The notes beneath the pieces were generated by a model, which worked only from the letters and a program-made list of their open reading frames with translations, had not been told where the DNA came from and made no database searches. From Epiperipatus broadwayi (lineage: Eukaryota; Onychophora; Udeonychophora; Euonychophora; Peripatidae), in NCBI GenBank assembly GCA_028023455.1, contig JAQFVV010000256.1, positions 419,001-483,000 on the forward strand: a stretch of 64,000 bases of DNA. Direction: 5' to 3'. Made by a program: the position numbers and the translations under genes. This document shows positions 47,829 to 60,028 of the stretch, piece after piece. Numbering within the stretch: position 1 is the first letter of the stretch; the number at the start of each line of letters is the position of its first letter.

Positions 47829-48682
47829 AATATGGTAAATTAGTTATAAAATGAAATTAATACACATAGAATATTATTTAGACTTTAAAAATATATTTAT
47901 TAATAGTACAATAATTTCGTATGAATCAATAAGAAGCTATTTACAATATACCAAAGCTATCAGATTTGTATTAATCACAGACATACATGACTATTAAATG
48001 ACACTTATTTTAATTAAAATCTCTAGCATATTGTTTAAATATCTTCCATAGCTTTTATTCTGAAATAAATCAAACTTTTTTTTAATTGAAATGCTTCTGA
48101 GTTCATGGGATTCTTTTATTAAAATGTTAATTTTTTAATTGTTTGAACATTTTAGTAACATCCTGCGTTTTGTATTACTTTAAATAATATCTTTGTTCAT
48201 CCTAAAACTATGTATTTCTAGAGATCTTAACTCCAAGTATTTCTGAAAACTTTAAATTAAGGTAGTTTTATTCTTATATTATGAGATGCATTGTTTTTTT
48301 TTTTTTATTTCAGTTTTAATATCCACTACCATTTGGATTTTAACATAGCAATGCTCTCTAGTCTTGATGTTATTGCTGAAGTATACTTTCATCTTAACCA
48401 GGATATGTGATAATGTATTTTTTTTCCTCTCAGCTCTATGGCAAATCTTACTCCACATATCTTTATTTCCCCCAATGATCTATGATTCTGTCACCTTGTT
48501 TGCAACTCTTCAGACAATTTCAACTTGTTCTGTGCTCTATATTATTATTTTTCTTCATAGTTTAATAGAGTTTCTTTACTCTATGAGATGTTTTTTTTTA
48601 TCCTAGGTGCTATAACACATCACTCTGCTCTAAGCTCTGAAGCTCATTACTATTTGTCCCAGGCTGTGTCACATGCTATTTT

Positions 48683-48774
<92 letters not shown>

Positions 48775-49823
48775 TCAATATTAACAGCATATCAATATCA
48801 TAACAAGATTTGTTGTCACTTTTTTTAGGGTTCTGCACCAATTCATTTTCAGGTACCAGTTTCTGTTGGCATAAAATAATTTACTTTAACAGCACATCAT
48901 TAGTTTACTTTTAGCTTTATAATTTATCAATCTTTCTATGTTAATAGTTTTTAAATATTAAAATAGCTTCTGTTTAATTAGGTGTAGGAATTACTGTTGA
49001 TATTATAACTAAAATAAATCTAATCATGTGATATGTGATGTCATTGCCATTTTAATCTCATTTATTAATAACTATTCAGTGCTCCGGTTTTTTTTCTCTC
49101 TCTGTCTCTCTCTCTTTGACTTTTATTTAATTAAGAATTCTTATTGAACGCAGTTTTTAAAATAAAATTAAACTACATGAAACATGAAAAAAACATTCAT
49201 TTACATAATATCAAATAGAAAAAAAAAAGAGATACCTTGTTAATTAAGTTTTTTAAAAAAAAAAATTCTGTAATTAAAAATTAAATTGAAGTTAACAATT
49301 TTTCCACTGAAAATATTAAAAGGCCATCAAAATGTTAAATGAATTTTTAATAAATAAAGAGAAATTTATTTACTCCTCATTGATTTTCTTTTAACAATTT
49401 TAATATGCCAAAAGAATTGCAATCTAAACAAGAATCTATTTTAAAATATGATTTGAAATTATACAGTGCATAAGATTAAATGAAACTTCAAATGTGTCAG
49501 GAAAAAAATGCACCTGTAAATAGTGTAAGACCAGTACAATGCTTTTAGTTACCCAAGGATTTCAAGTCAAATAAAGCTTTTTTTTTGTACAAGTAACTTA
49601 AGAATTTTCAAATGTTTTTTTTATACCTATTCTTAACTAGACAATAAAAGAAGTCTCAAATAAATTCACAGATAATTATGATAAAAATACTCAATTGAAA
49701 TATAAAATTATATTTAAGTATCTGCAGCAATATACCATTGTTTATAACTTTTAATTCTTGATATTTAAAATAAATTTTATTAAGGTTTGCAAATCAATAT
49801 AATTCATTGCATATATATATATA
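47829..49823. other. AT-rich DNA with one TA microsatellite
   Basis: No gene recognised. The plus-strand frame at 48364-48606 is hydrophobic and open for 80 codons without a motif. The TA tract 48686-48772 and a CT-rich patch at 49095-49118 are the only structures. Confidence 0.45.
48686..48772. repeat. (TA)n microsatellite, ~87 bp
   Basis: Uninterrupted TA dinucleotides; frames over it are artefacts. Confidence 0.95.
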
Positions 49824-50021
49824 TGATCACTAGATGGAGCTTTAACAATAGCCCACAATCAAGCTTTGTTTACACAAATTTGAAAGAGATATTGAATTCT
49901 ATCTCTCTCAGCATTTGTGTAAACAAAGCTTGATGGTGGGCTATTGGTAAAGCTTCATCTAGTGATCATTAAATGCAAGCTGTAGCAGGTTACGAAATTT
50001 TTAACTTGTTTTGTTTATCAT
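49824..50021 (+). mobile_element. Foldback element sharing the satellite's 3' terminus
   Basis: Arms of about 55 bp (49824-49879 and 49913-49968) begin TGATCACTAGATGGAGCTTT and end AAAGCTTCATCTAGTGATCA. To the right the sequence runs GTAGCAGGTTACG, TTAACTTGTTTTGTTTATCA into a TA tract. The satellite's sense end has TAGCAGGTTACG and TTAACTTGTATTTGTTTTTT. The arm AGATGGAGCTTTAACAATAG also parallels the satellite's AGATGGCGCTATACCAAAAC. I infer an internally deleted relative that lost the ribozyme. Confidence 0.72.
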
Positions 50022-50134
50022 ATATATATAAAATATATATTTTGCAAAATATGTATTTTATATATTTAACCCGTGCAAATCTTCGTTTTAACATATATAT
50101 ATATATTACCAGAGTATGTAAACAATTATCAGCT

Positions 50135-50207
50135 ATTATGGTAATAAATTTTTGGTAGGAAACAATATTTGTTACTTTGTTTTGTACCAAATATTTATTA
50201 CCATAAT
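50135..50207. repeat. Foldback, 23-bp arms
   Basis: ATTATGGTAATAAATTTTTG (arm 50135-50157) and its inverse at 50185-50207 differ at one position, with a 27-base loop. Confidence 0.8.
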
Positions 50208-51199
50208 TGTCCACATTTTCTGGAATAATATAGTTTATTATATATATATTTCACCTTTATTTTTAAAAGGAGGTTGCCTTGGAAGCAGTTAGAAATTGTT
50301 GATAGTTAATGATATTTGCAAATTAATTTTAGTCTAGGGGAATGTAAAGATAACTAATAGGTGAACATGGACATGGTGGAGTGACTACATACCACTTATT
50401 TTTAATTGACAAATCTATAATAGTCACAAGGAATGATCAAATTTAACATACATAAAAACAAGTTTCCATGCAGTTCATTATAATTCCTGATCAGTACCCC
50501 TCTTCCCTAATACTTTATTAGATTAATAGAATAAATAATCAGCTTGAACTTCAGATGAGAAATGACAAACAACAAAATATTAACAATAACAATAACTTTA
50601 ATTAACAAATAGAATTAAATAACAATAAAATAAATGTATCTACATATTTACACTTAAAAGAAAATTATATGGCAATCATGCATGAGAGGGATAAAATTTC
50701 TGTAGCTTACAATAACTCAATGAGAATAGCTATAGAAAGTTCAGCTAATTACCTTAATATCTTTGTGAGCTTATATATATTTATATATTTCTATCTCCAT
50801 AAATGTGGATATATAGCCATTGAAATCATTCAATTTTAATTGTCTGCTATGCAATACTAAGCTTTCAACTTCTTTTGATTCACTCTATGGCAGTTTTTTC
50901 TATGACAGTCTCCATTGCAATTTTCCTATGAGCATCGAAAGAGGTTGTGGAAGTCTAATTATAGAAGCACATATTTATGTGATAATTATTTTAGATGGCT
51001 AATTGTCTTCTTGTAGCAAAAAAATGTCAAATATTTTTTCAGCATTAGATAGTGATGAATAGATCAGCAAAGTCAAAGATATTTTAAGGCATTTCTTTGT
51101 TTGTAGCTCCATATATAGCTACAATGCTGTAAAGATCATCGAAAGCATTCTAGAGGGTTCTCTTCTCCATAAAATGCATAATGTTCAAAAATAATTCTT
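50208..51199. other. AT-rich DNA, no gene recognised
   Basis: Possibly continues the retroelement relic to the right, but no motif was identified. Confidence 0.45.
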
Positions 51200-53390
51200 A
51201 CAAATTTTATTCATTTTTATACATTAAAAGACATGATAAAAAATGTAACAATTTTTCACACCCTTTCTTGGAAAGTAGACAAACTGAGTATTTTATTATT
51301 CCCTCAGTTATTTGCAACTGGTAATCTCAGTGATTTTAGCCAGTAGATTCTCTGGGATTATGTCATATTAATTTCTAGGCAAATATCTTGTACACAAGTT
51401 CATCATAACCATATCAAAGTTTAGTGAACTCATGATTTATTATGTCATTGCTCCCCAACTAAATAGTCATGTCAGGCTCTAGTTTAAGGACAGAGATTTT
51501 GTTTTTACCCTTAATATTTTCATGGTAGTATACTGTGAGTTGTGACAGAATAATTTGCCTGTGGCATTAACTTCTGACATTTATGTAAAATAAGGGTGAC
51601 ATTCCAGTGTGATATTATCTATTCCTACCCCTATTTTTTTGATCAAGATATGTGATACATTTATGTGTCATCATCTTTTTTAGTTCTGTGGTTGTTGTCA
51701 AAAGGTTTATCACTCACCTCAAGAACACCTTTGATTCTGTTCTAACAAGACATGTGATATGTTGTATGTGTCATTGTCTCTTTTTGTCCTGTGATTGCTG
51801 TCTAAAGAATTCCCATTCACCTCAAGAGTACCTAAAACTTTGACACCTCCTCAACTGCGTGTCTTTCAGCAGTAATTGTAGCTGTCTCAATATGTTTTGG
51901 CATGTTTCATCTTATTATCCAGATAACTTGATTCTTTGATAACAAGAATGTAGTCAATGTTTTTAACTTAGCTCCCTATCTCCAGAAAAATTGGGTTTAG
52001 CTTATTTTATTTGGGATGTATTTATGATATCAGACTCTGTTTTGTTTGTCCTCATTCGAAAAACTATATAGGAAAATGCACTTGAAATTTTCATATGTTA
52101 TGGGTCAATGATCTACAAATTTTTATCATTCTTCATGGATGCATATAGATGGTTTCCTAGAATGACCAGTTTTTCCACCTCACCTAGTTTACTCAACAAG
52201 AATAATTCTTCCAGTCCTGCCAAGTACCCAAATGGGTTGTCATTGAATTCACAATGGAAAGTTTTCAATTGGATGAACTTTATAATGTTGTAATTTGATT
52301 CTTGTTGACTATCATGTAGGTCACTATCACATTTAGTGGGGATATCTCATAGTGTGGTTAACATTCCCCTATGATTGTCCATCATCTGATCACCTTTAGT
52401 ATTTATCTTCTTTATGGAGTAAACACTCATGGTTTTCTGCACTATGATCTTTTTTCTGTCTCTTGTCATTAAATAACATGATTTTTTACTTTCAAGATTT
52501 ATTAACTGACTCTGAATACCTTATTCTTGTACCCTCAAATAATTTTGCATATCAGGTATCATTTCTCTATTATAATCCTCTAGCTTGTTTGGGGTAATTT
52601 CCTCCTGCTTTTTTATAATAGCTTCTATTTTATCTTGATTTTCACATTTACCAGTGGTCATTTGAGCTTTCACATGGATTATATTGCTTTCAATTTTCTT
52701 TAAATTTCTTTTGTAAAGCTTTCATCTCTTATTTTGTTTCTTTGTCATCTGATAATGCTCGATACTTAACCTTACTTTAATATGTTCAAATTCAGCTTAA
52801 AGGCAAATCATTTCATTATGAATTCTAATCTTAAAATCATATTTTCAATTTTATTGATCCTTTTAGCTATTTTTCTATATTTATTTCAGAGTAGTTTTTC
52901 ATTTAAATCTTTTCTACTTATTTCAAAATTGTCTTTAGCTAAATCAAATTTATTTTTCAACCTCTTGATCTCCTCTCTTAATTCTTCAAATCTTGTACTA
53001 TATCTCTTTTCAAATTCTTTCAATTTTACATTTAGGTTGTATCTTAATTCTTCAAACTTTGCATCAGATACATTGAATCTATTTTGCATCCCATCCATTA
53101 ATTCTATCTTTTGCTCCATCAAACTCTTATTTAATCTTTAAAAATTCTTATTAGAATCCATCTTCTGTCTCTCCAATTTTTTATCTAATCCTTCAATTTT
53201 TTTTATTTAATGTCTTAAAATTTTTATTAGATTCTGCTTTAGATTCTCTCATTTCATTCTTTAATTTTAATAATTGATTGATGATCATATACATGACATC
53301 CAGATTTGTCATTCCAGAACCTATTTTTAGATTAACAGCTTTCATAATAATAAGTATATGTATACACATATATATAAGGTCCATTTATTA
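51200..53390 (-). pseudogene. Coiled-coil, gag-like retroelement relic
   Basis: The minus strand starts near 53390 with a lysine/glutamate-rich coiled coil (NQLLKLKNEMRESKAESNKN, then a 78-codon open run at 53122-52886 rich in FEELR and LKEFEKR heptads). It continues, with a few stops, through KIEAIIKKQEEITPNKLEDY. At about 52262-52146 it reads CEFNDNPFGYLAGLEELF then LLSKLGEVEKLVILGNHLY, which resembles the capsid start of BEL/Pao-type gag (phe-x-gly-asp/asn-pro, then a Kl-x-x-L helix). The part to its left on the map has two copies of an imperfect ~103-bp repeat. I read this as a decayed gag or ORF1 gene; a host coiled-coil gene fragment is the main alternative. Confidence 0.4.
51662..51850 (-). 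repeat. Imperfect ~103-bp tandem duplication
   Basis: TATGTGTCAT, CTGTGRTTG and CACCTCAAGARYACC recur at an offset of 103 bp (51662 and 51765; 51715 and 51818). On minus both copies encode LEV-x(5-6)-D-x-NHRTK-x-D-DT, so the repeat may have been part of a protein. Confidence 0.6.
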
Positions 53391-53999
53391 ATTCACTTTA
53401 GACAATATATAATTTATTTTAAAAAATAATATTTTATTATTAATGTCTGCCTCCAAACAAACTATATTAATCATGGCTTCAAAAATATATATTGACCAAA
53501 ATGTTCAAATTTTTTTTATATTTAACCCTTATCATTAGCTATATGTTGCCATGATACTTGATAATGTTCTGTGCACATTAATTGTGTGTAATTCACTGAT
53601 CTCAGGTGGCAGTGATCATTAATTGCATAACATGGCAGGACTCCAAACTTTATTGGTATAAATGTGACCAATATAGTTGAGTTGCTCACAAGATAGAGAT
53701 TCTATTGAAGTTAAGTTAAATTCTATCATAAATAAGATTGACCTAAGCAAAGTAAAGAGATTTTAAGTGTTTTATTAGAATTTACCTATTTATACCATTA
53801 CAATATTTTAAACAAACTATCTAGTAATAAATTCTAGCTTTTAAAATATGAAAGAAATATGAAATAATGATTCAGATATTAAATAGTTTATATTTTAATG
53901 ATATTATTTATAATAGATATATTGGTTGATAGAGTAGTCAATTCCCAATTCAATAGTGCATAAAAGTAATAATAATAATAATTTATTTTCAATTAATAA
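53391..53999. other. AT-rich spacer
   Basis: No motif recognised. Probably includes the leader of the element to its left. Confidence 0.45.
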
Positions 54000-54370
54000 T
54001 ATAGAGAGCATACCAATAGCTCAAACAAGCTCTTATTGATAAGTGTGGTAAGAGAAGAATATTTTAAAATCTCAATCTAGAATATTTCTATCCCCAGACC
54101 AATTTGGTTTCAAGTTTTTGGATCACCTCAGTGAGGAGTTACAACATTCAAACACTAGATCTAAAATATCAACTTGAAACCCAGCACCTATTTAATATGT
54201 AACTATTGAGTACAAAATCTGAAATTTTCAAACATAAAAATGTCCTTAAATCCAGTTATCTAACTCAAATAGCTATATGAGACTGAACCAAATTCAGATC
54301 TACCATATATTAATAGTCTTAGCACTGCCAAAGCCTTGAAAGCAAAATTAATAAGAAAACTAAGAATATA
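54000..54370 (-). mobile_element. Divergent hammerhead-family relic
   Basis: Shares with the satellite and the 455-bp family, in order on the plus strand: CCCCAGACC, TTTCAAG, CCTCAGTGAGGAG, ACACTAGATCTAAAA, TATATGAGACTGAACC and TTCAGATCTACCATAT. Edges are approximate and no target duplication was seen. Confidence 0.55.
54091..54137 (-). ncRNA. Hammerhead-like relic, third sequence group
   Basis: Minus strand: UCCUCA, CUGAGGU (A9 lost), unpaired stem II region, GAA, ACCA-AAU-UGGU (4-bp stem III), C, UGGGGA. Stem I is a perfect 6 bp with one G-U. Stem III is longer than in the other groups. Confidence 0.58.
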
Positions 54371-55890
54371 TAAAGAATATAATATTTAAATGAATTTCTT
54401 ATAATATATTAGTATCAAATGTTTGATCCTATGGTAGAGCATAAAAATGGATATGTATTTGTAACTAAGGGGAATCATAAATGTGATCATAATTATATAT
54501 TAATAAAGAAATATAAATGGAAATTTAACTTATTATGATTTAATTAATCTAATCAATGTAAGAAACCTAAATAAGTTACTTTTACCTACCTAAATTGATG
54601 AAATTATAATATAAAATAATTATAATTATTTTCCCTTCATTATATTTATGCTTATATAATTTATCTTTAAAAAATAGATTGTATGAATAGTTATGATAAA
54701 CATAAGTAAATTCTGAAATAAAACTTAGTAATCCATGATGGGCTTAAATTGTTTGATAAATAAATGTCTCTTAAATGTTTCGCACTTAATAAAATATTCC
54801 ATATTTGCAAAACATAAGAATAAAAATATTGTTGAAAGATTCATATTAATAGATAATGTAGTTATCAATCTGTGAGAATAATAATCTATACTATGCACAG
54901 TGTATTCCTATGATATGTCGAATATGATTAAGTTGTAATCTTAAAATATCGATATAACTTTGTTATTCAGTTTCTCAACAGAAATAATTATATTTTCTTA
55001 TATTATGTGATGATCCTTAAATATAAGAAAGTGCACACAAGCTGAAGGTCTATTCACAAAAAATCCAGTTAATTGATATGAAATAATCTGATAAGTGATG
55101 TTGCAATGTTGTAATGAGGTTAAGTAGAATTGAAAGATCAATATTTCCTTATGAATAATCCTCTTGCTTTACCTATATATTTTAGCATTATTATTTCTTT
55201 ATTAATATTATTTGTAAAATTTTCATATTAAAGATTCTTTTACATTTATTTGAAGCCAAATGCATGTGCCTTGAATATTTTGGTGAAATAAAAATTATTT
55301 AGAATGTGAGTTTTAAATGATTCAGTCATTGCTAAGCCATCGATTTACATTTTCATTTACTTGGAGAATTAATGTTAAACTCTTTTACATTTCCATGAAA
55401 TAGATTTTCTTTATATATATATATATATACATCATTGCTCTTGCAATGAAATAAAGTCTATTAAAAGTTCAACATTTTCTGTAGCAAATGAGTATATAAG
55501 AAAAGGAAATGCACTTTAAAAGAAAAAAGCAATATTCTTTTTTTTTCTGATGATAAGTCATGAAATGTTTTTATATCATTTAGTTAAATAATATAATTTA
55601 TTTGTTGTGGTTACATTTAACTTGCTCATGGTTTCCTTATAAGATTTTATCAAACAATTATCATAGTTGCTAGACATAATCCAAAACATTAATCATACTT
55701 GCACATAACAGATTTATACACCTAATTGTTATTGTTGTTGTTCTTAGTGTTTCTGTTATAATGTATAGATGTACCAATAAATATGTTAGTTATTAACTCC
55801 AGAATAAAGTAATGAGCTAGTTTTTTAATATATAAAAAAATTGAATGATGTATGATACTGCTTTTGGTTTGGGACTTCTATGAGGGGTCT
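54371..55890. other. AT-rich DNA, no gene recognised
   Basis: No motif identified. A short TA tract lies at about 55408-55428. Confidence 0.5.
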
Positions 55891-56315
<425 letters not shown>

Positions 56316-58959
56316 GATAAACTTTAAATTAAACATAGCTCAATGTATATGTAAACAAAGGAAAATAAATCACTCCTCTGGCTTAAAAGCAATCTAAATG
56401 TTGAACATATATATATATTATATTTAATGTTTTTACAGTTATATGATTTGTTAATTCACATATTCTGAGTATTTAACTACTTCATGCTCAATCTCTTTCT
56501 TTACCTCACACTCAATCTCTTTACAATTCGAGATCTAATCGTTTTTCTTTGAAAAGTTAACCTTAATGGCTATGCTATTCATAAGGAATTAGTCAAAACT
56601 AACACACAATTTAACCCAAAAACTATTTTAGTTATATATATGATTCATTTTATTAGCAGTGTAATAAGTAGTTAACAATTAATATCAAAAATAATTACAC
56701 ATAATTATTTAGATATATAAAATATATATTTATTCATTTAATTATATATAGTTTTTTGTACTATTTTTTTAATATTGTTATTTATAATCACACAACTAAT
56801 AAAGATATGATTATAATTTTTCATTGTATTGCAAATGTTTAAAAATGCATAATATTAATTTAAACCTTGAATATTATTTTGCCATAAATACATGAATATT
56901 CAGATATTTAAATCCATTTTTAAAGTTGTAAAATATTTATGATTTAGTACTAAATTCTAAGATTCTAAAATAAATTTTATTGAGCAGGTGACAAGTAATA
57001 TCAATTAACCTTTTATGGTGTAATAATGTGGTCAATAATGCTCCTGAGATCTAGTTACTCTATTTGGGATCAGTTATAAAATTTTAGTAATATTTAAAAA
57101 TAAATCAATGTAAAGACAAGAAAATGCACAAAAACATATAGGCAATTGAAAGCTCAATATTTATATTAAAAACATTGCTTGTTTAAACAGGTGGAAAGAT
57201 AAGCAAATTAAGGAATTTGTTTTATGCGTTAGTGTGAATAGTGCAGCTTCTATCTTGAGTAAATCTACACACAGATGCATTTATCAAAAGCTATTTATAT
57301 TACATATACAAAAATCACAGACAATTGCATCACAAATAATAGCTATTTTTTATTTAATTATAGTAAGTTTTTCTCATCAATAATAGCTTTCAAATTTTAT
57401 TATGTTTCTAGGTGGCTTTCTAGATAGATTTTGGAAACAGCAGAACATACTTTTCTAATTAACATTTAATTGGAAAATTTGGGATTAACTCTAATTTAAA
57501 AAAATAAAAAAAAAGTCATATTTTTATTTTTAAAATTTTTGCTATTAGTTTTTTTCATCTTCACTTATTTGATGTCATTTTCTTTCATTTTTTTAAATAG
57601 AAGTTTATGTTGGTTTTTTTATTTTCAAAGTCAAAATATCTACAATAATTGCTTTCTACTTATAGAAGATAGCTATTATTATAAAGATAAACTTCACTGT
57701 AATTAGATAGTGAATTACTATATATGAATACCTAATATTATTGTAGTCAATTTGGAATTGCATCTTTTTAAACTTAGGATGATTCTTCAGTTGATAATCA
57801 ATTTAAATATTAAAAGAATGCAACAAAGCATATTCATTGTAGATAATAGTATTATTTGAGCATTTGAGGAAATATTTGAAATGCCTTAGTCTATTGATTT
57901 TATGTGGTAATATGCAGAAGCTATAATTTTATTTTATTTTTTATCTCAGATTTTGAACTAACTACAATAATATATTTGCACAATTTGGAAGATTTAGCTA
58001 TAAAAATATAAATATCAATAATGTGACCTTAATTATTCTATTATTTCACAAATTAAATATTATTATATGAATTAAAAAGTTTTTAATATCTCATTTTGGT
58101 TGCTTGGATGTATGAATTTAAAATAAATTTTGCAGCAATATATTATTAATCTCAATTACAAACTAATTGCAGATCACTATTTACCATTTTAGGACAAAAT
58201 ATAATTTCTCTAACCAAGTATTGCATAATTTTTTTTTTAATATATAAGATAGAAACAATATCTTCCTTCACTTGATGCCATTAATGTGATTGTTCAATAA
58301 ATATGAATTGTCAATGCAAAAAGATTTCCAAAATCACTCAAGCATTAAAGTGAATATCAGAATAAGACTAAATTTCTAATTAGGATGTTATAATGAAAAG
58401 ATTCCATGTGATGATCATAGAATAAAATCACTGTTTACATTAATGAAGAAACCATTGCTCCTTAAATGTAATAATGACATTTTTGATGTTAGCTTGATTA
58501 GTAGAATAAGACTGAGCATTGACTGAACAAAATGAACCAGAGTCCATGCTTTGAAAAAGATTGCTCAATTCTAATTCTTTTTATATCTATCAAGAACAGA
58601 TAATTTTTGCCACACTTGGCTATACCTGTGTTCGTATCTAATGACAGATACTTACTTTCTGCTTAATAGTAACAGCATTTATCAAGTACTAAAATAATGT
58701 ACTTATTTACATTTTTTGTAATTCACAGATGTGTGTCTATATATGAAGATTATATAGCAATGCAAATTTATAATGTCCATATCTTATGATTTTGGCATGA
58801 CATCTGTATCTATAACTTTACTAGATTTTAATTTAAAATGACTGATAATTCATAATTAAAATATTAGTTGGATTATTTTGTATTGTTTTTAAAAATGGGA
58901 TAAATGTAAGAAAATATGCATGAATTCTCTTTTTTTTTAACATTTACAATCATATCTAA
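56316..58959. other. AT-rich DNA, no gene recognised
   Basis: No motif identified in 2.6 kb on either strand. Confidence 0.5.
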
Positions 58960-59345
58960 CAAAAATTAATAATGGTCTTCATGTCTTTGAGCCTTTAGTC
59001 ATCAACAAAAATAATGGTTTATGATTAGTGTGGAGAAATCTAATATGGTAATAAAATAAAGGATTGAAGCAGAATCTATAATTGAAAGAAGAAACATATA
59101 TTAAAAGAATTAAAAAGCTAAAATAAATTTAGGAAAATTGCAAAATATGATTATAAATGGGCATTAGGTGCTAATCTAAATTCCAGAAAATTGTAAAAAA
59201 AAAAAAAAACTAGAAAAGAAACTAAATATGAGATGGAAGAATAAAATAAAGAAGTCTTTTGGAATGATATAAAGAAGATAGCAATGAATTTCAAAAAATG
59301 GGCAAAATACTGGTGATTGAGAATATAAAAAGAATATTCAAAATA
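58960..59345 (+). pseudogene. RTE LINE scrap
   Basis: Shifted frames read LSVEKSNMVIK (family LNxSKTKVM region) and, further on, LGANLNSRKL then KTRKxPKY and NKIKKSFGMI, comparable to the C-terminal RPKTRWxDDIKKVAG part of RTE proteins. Very short and degraded. Confidence 0.45.
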
Positions 59346-59907
59346 TTTGAACCTTTCATTAAAGTTTTGTAATTATATAAAATGTTAAAAATGAAAATCA
59401 TAGAAAAAATAAATCAAGTTTAGCAGATGTATAAACAAAAAATAAATAACAAAAATCAAAACATTTAAATTCAATTCAAAAATCATTAAAAATCTCATTT
59501 TAATTTTTTGCCCCTTTACTTAATGTATCAATTAACAATTATTATTATTTTAAATGAGACAGAAGTGAAAATATTGGATTCAGTTATTTATTAAGCATGG
59601 TTAATAATAAAAAAACAATAGCCTTTATATGTATAAATAGCCCCTCATAAAGTAATAATAAACATCAAAGTTATGCCAATAAATTGATAAAAATAAGACA
59701 GTCTAACTAATTGACATTTACATTTCCATTCTTATACTTTAATATATTGCCCAGTAAAATTTAAGATTAAATGACAGAAGCAAAATTTATTTTTTATAAA
59801 GAAAATAATTTAAAGTTTATTTTTCTCACTGAACTAAAATCGTATCAAAATTATCATTTAGGATAAAGTCATGATTTTATTATTCTACATTTATTTGACT
59901 AGCAATT
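59346..59907. other. AT-rich spacer
   Basis: Nothing recognised. Confidence 0.5.
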
Positions 59908-60018
59908 TTTTTTTCCATATGTCATAGCATCGGCCGGGACACGAACCCACACCCGTCTGCAACCAACTACTTGCTTGCAAGGCGGCTGCGATGCCCTCTC
60001 GGCTAACAACGCTTGACT
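59908..60018 (-). mobile_element. tRNA-derived SINE, copy 5, 10-bp TSD
   Basis: Minus strand: GTCAAGCGTTGTTAGCCGAG, CCGCCTTGCAAGC, TGGTTGCAGACGG, GTGGGTTCGTGTCCCGG, CCGATGCTATGACATATGG and an A tail. ACTAGCAATT flanks it at 59898-59907 and 60019-60028. It has the best T-arm of the five copies and the longer variable-arm subtype. Confidence 0.82.
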
Positions 60019-60028
60019 ACTAGCAATT

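Noticed and set aside
48364-48606. 80-codon hydrophobic plus-strand frame as a membrane protein exon
   Set aside because: T-rich DNA yields hydrophobic frames by default; no motif or clear splice context.
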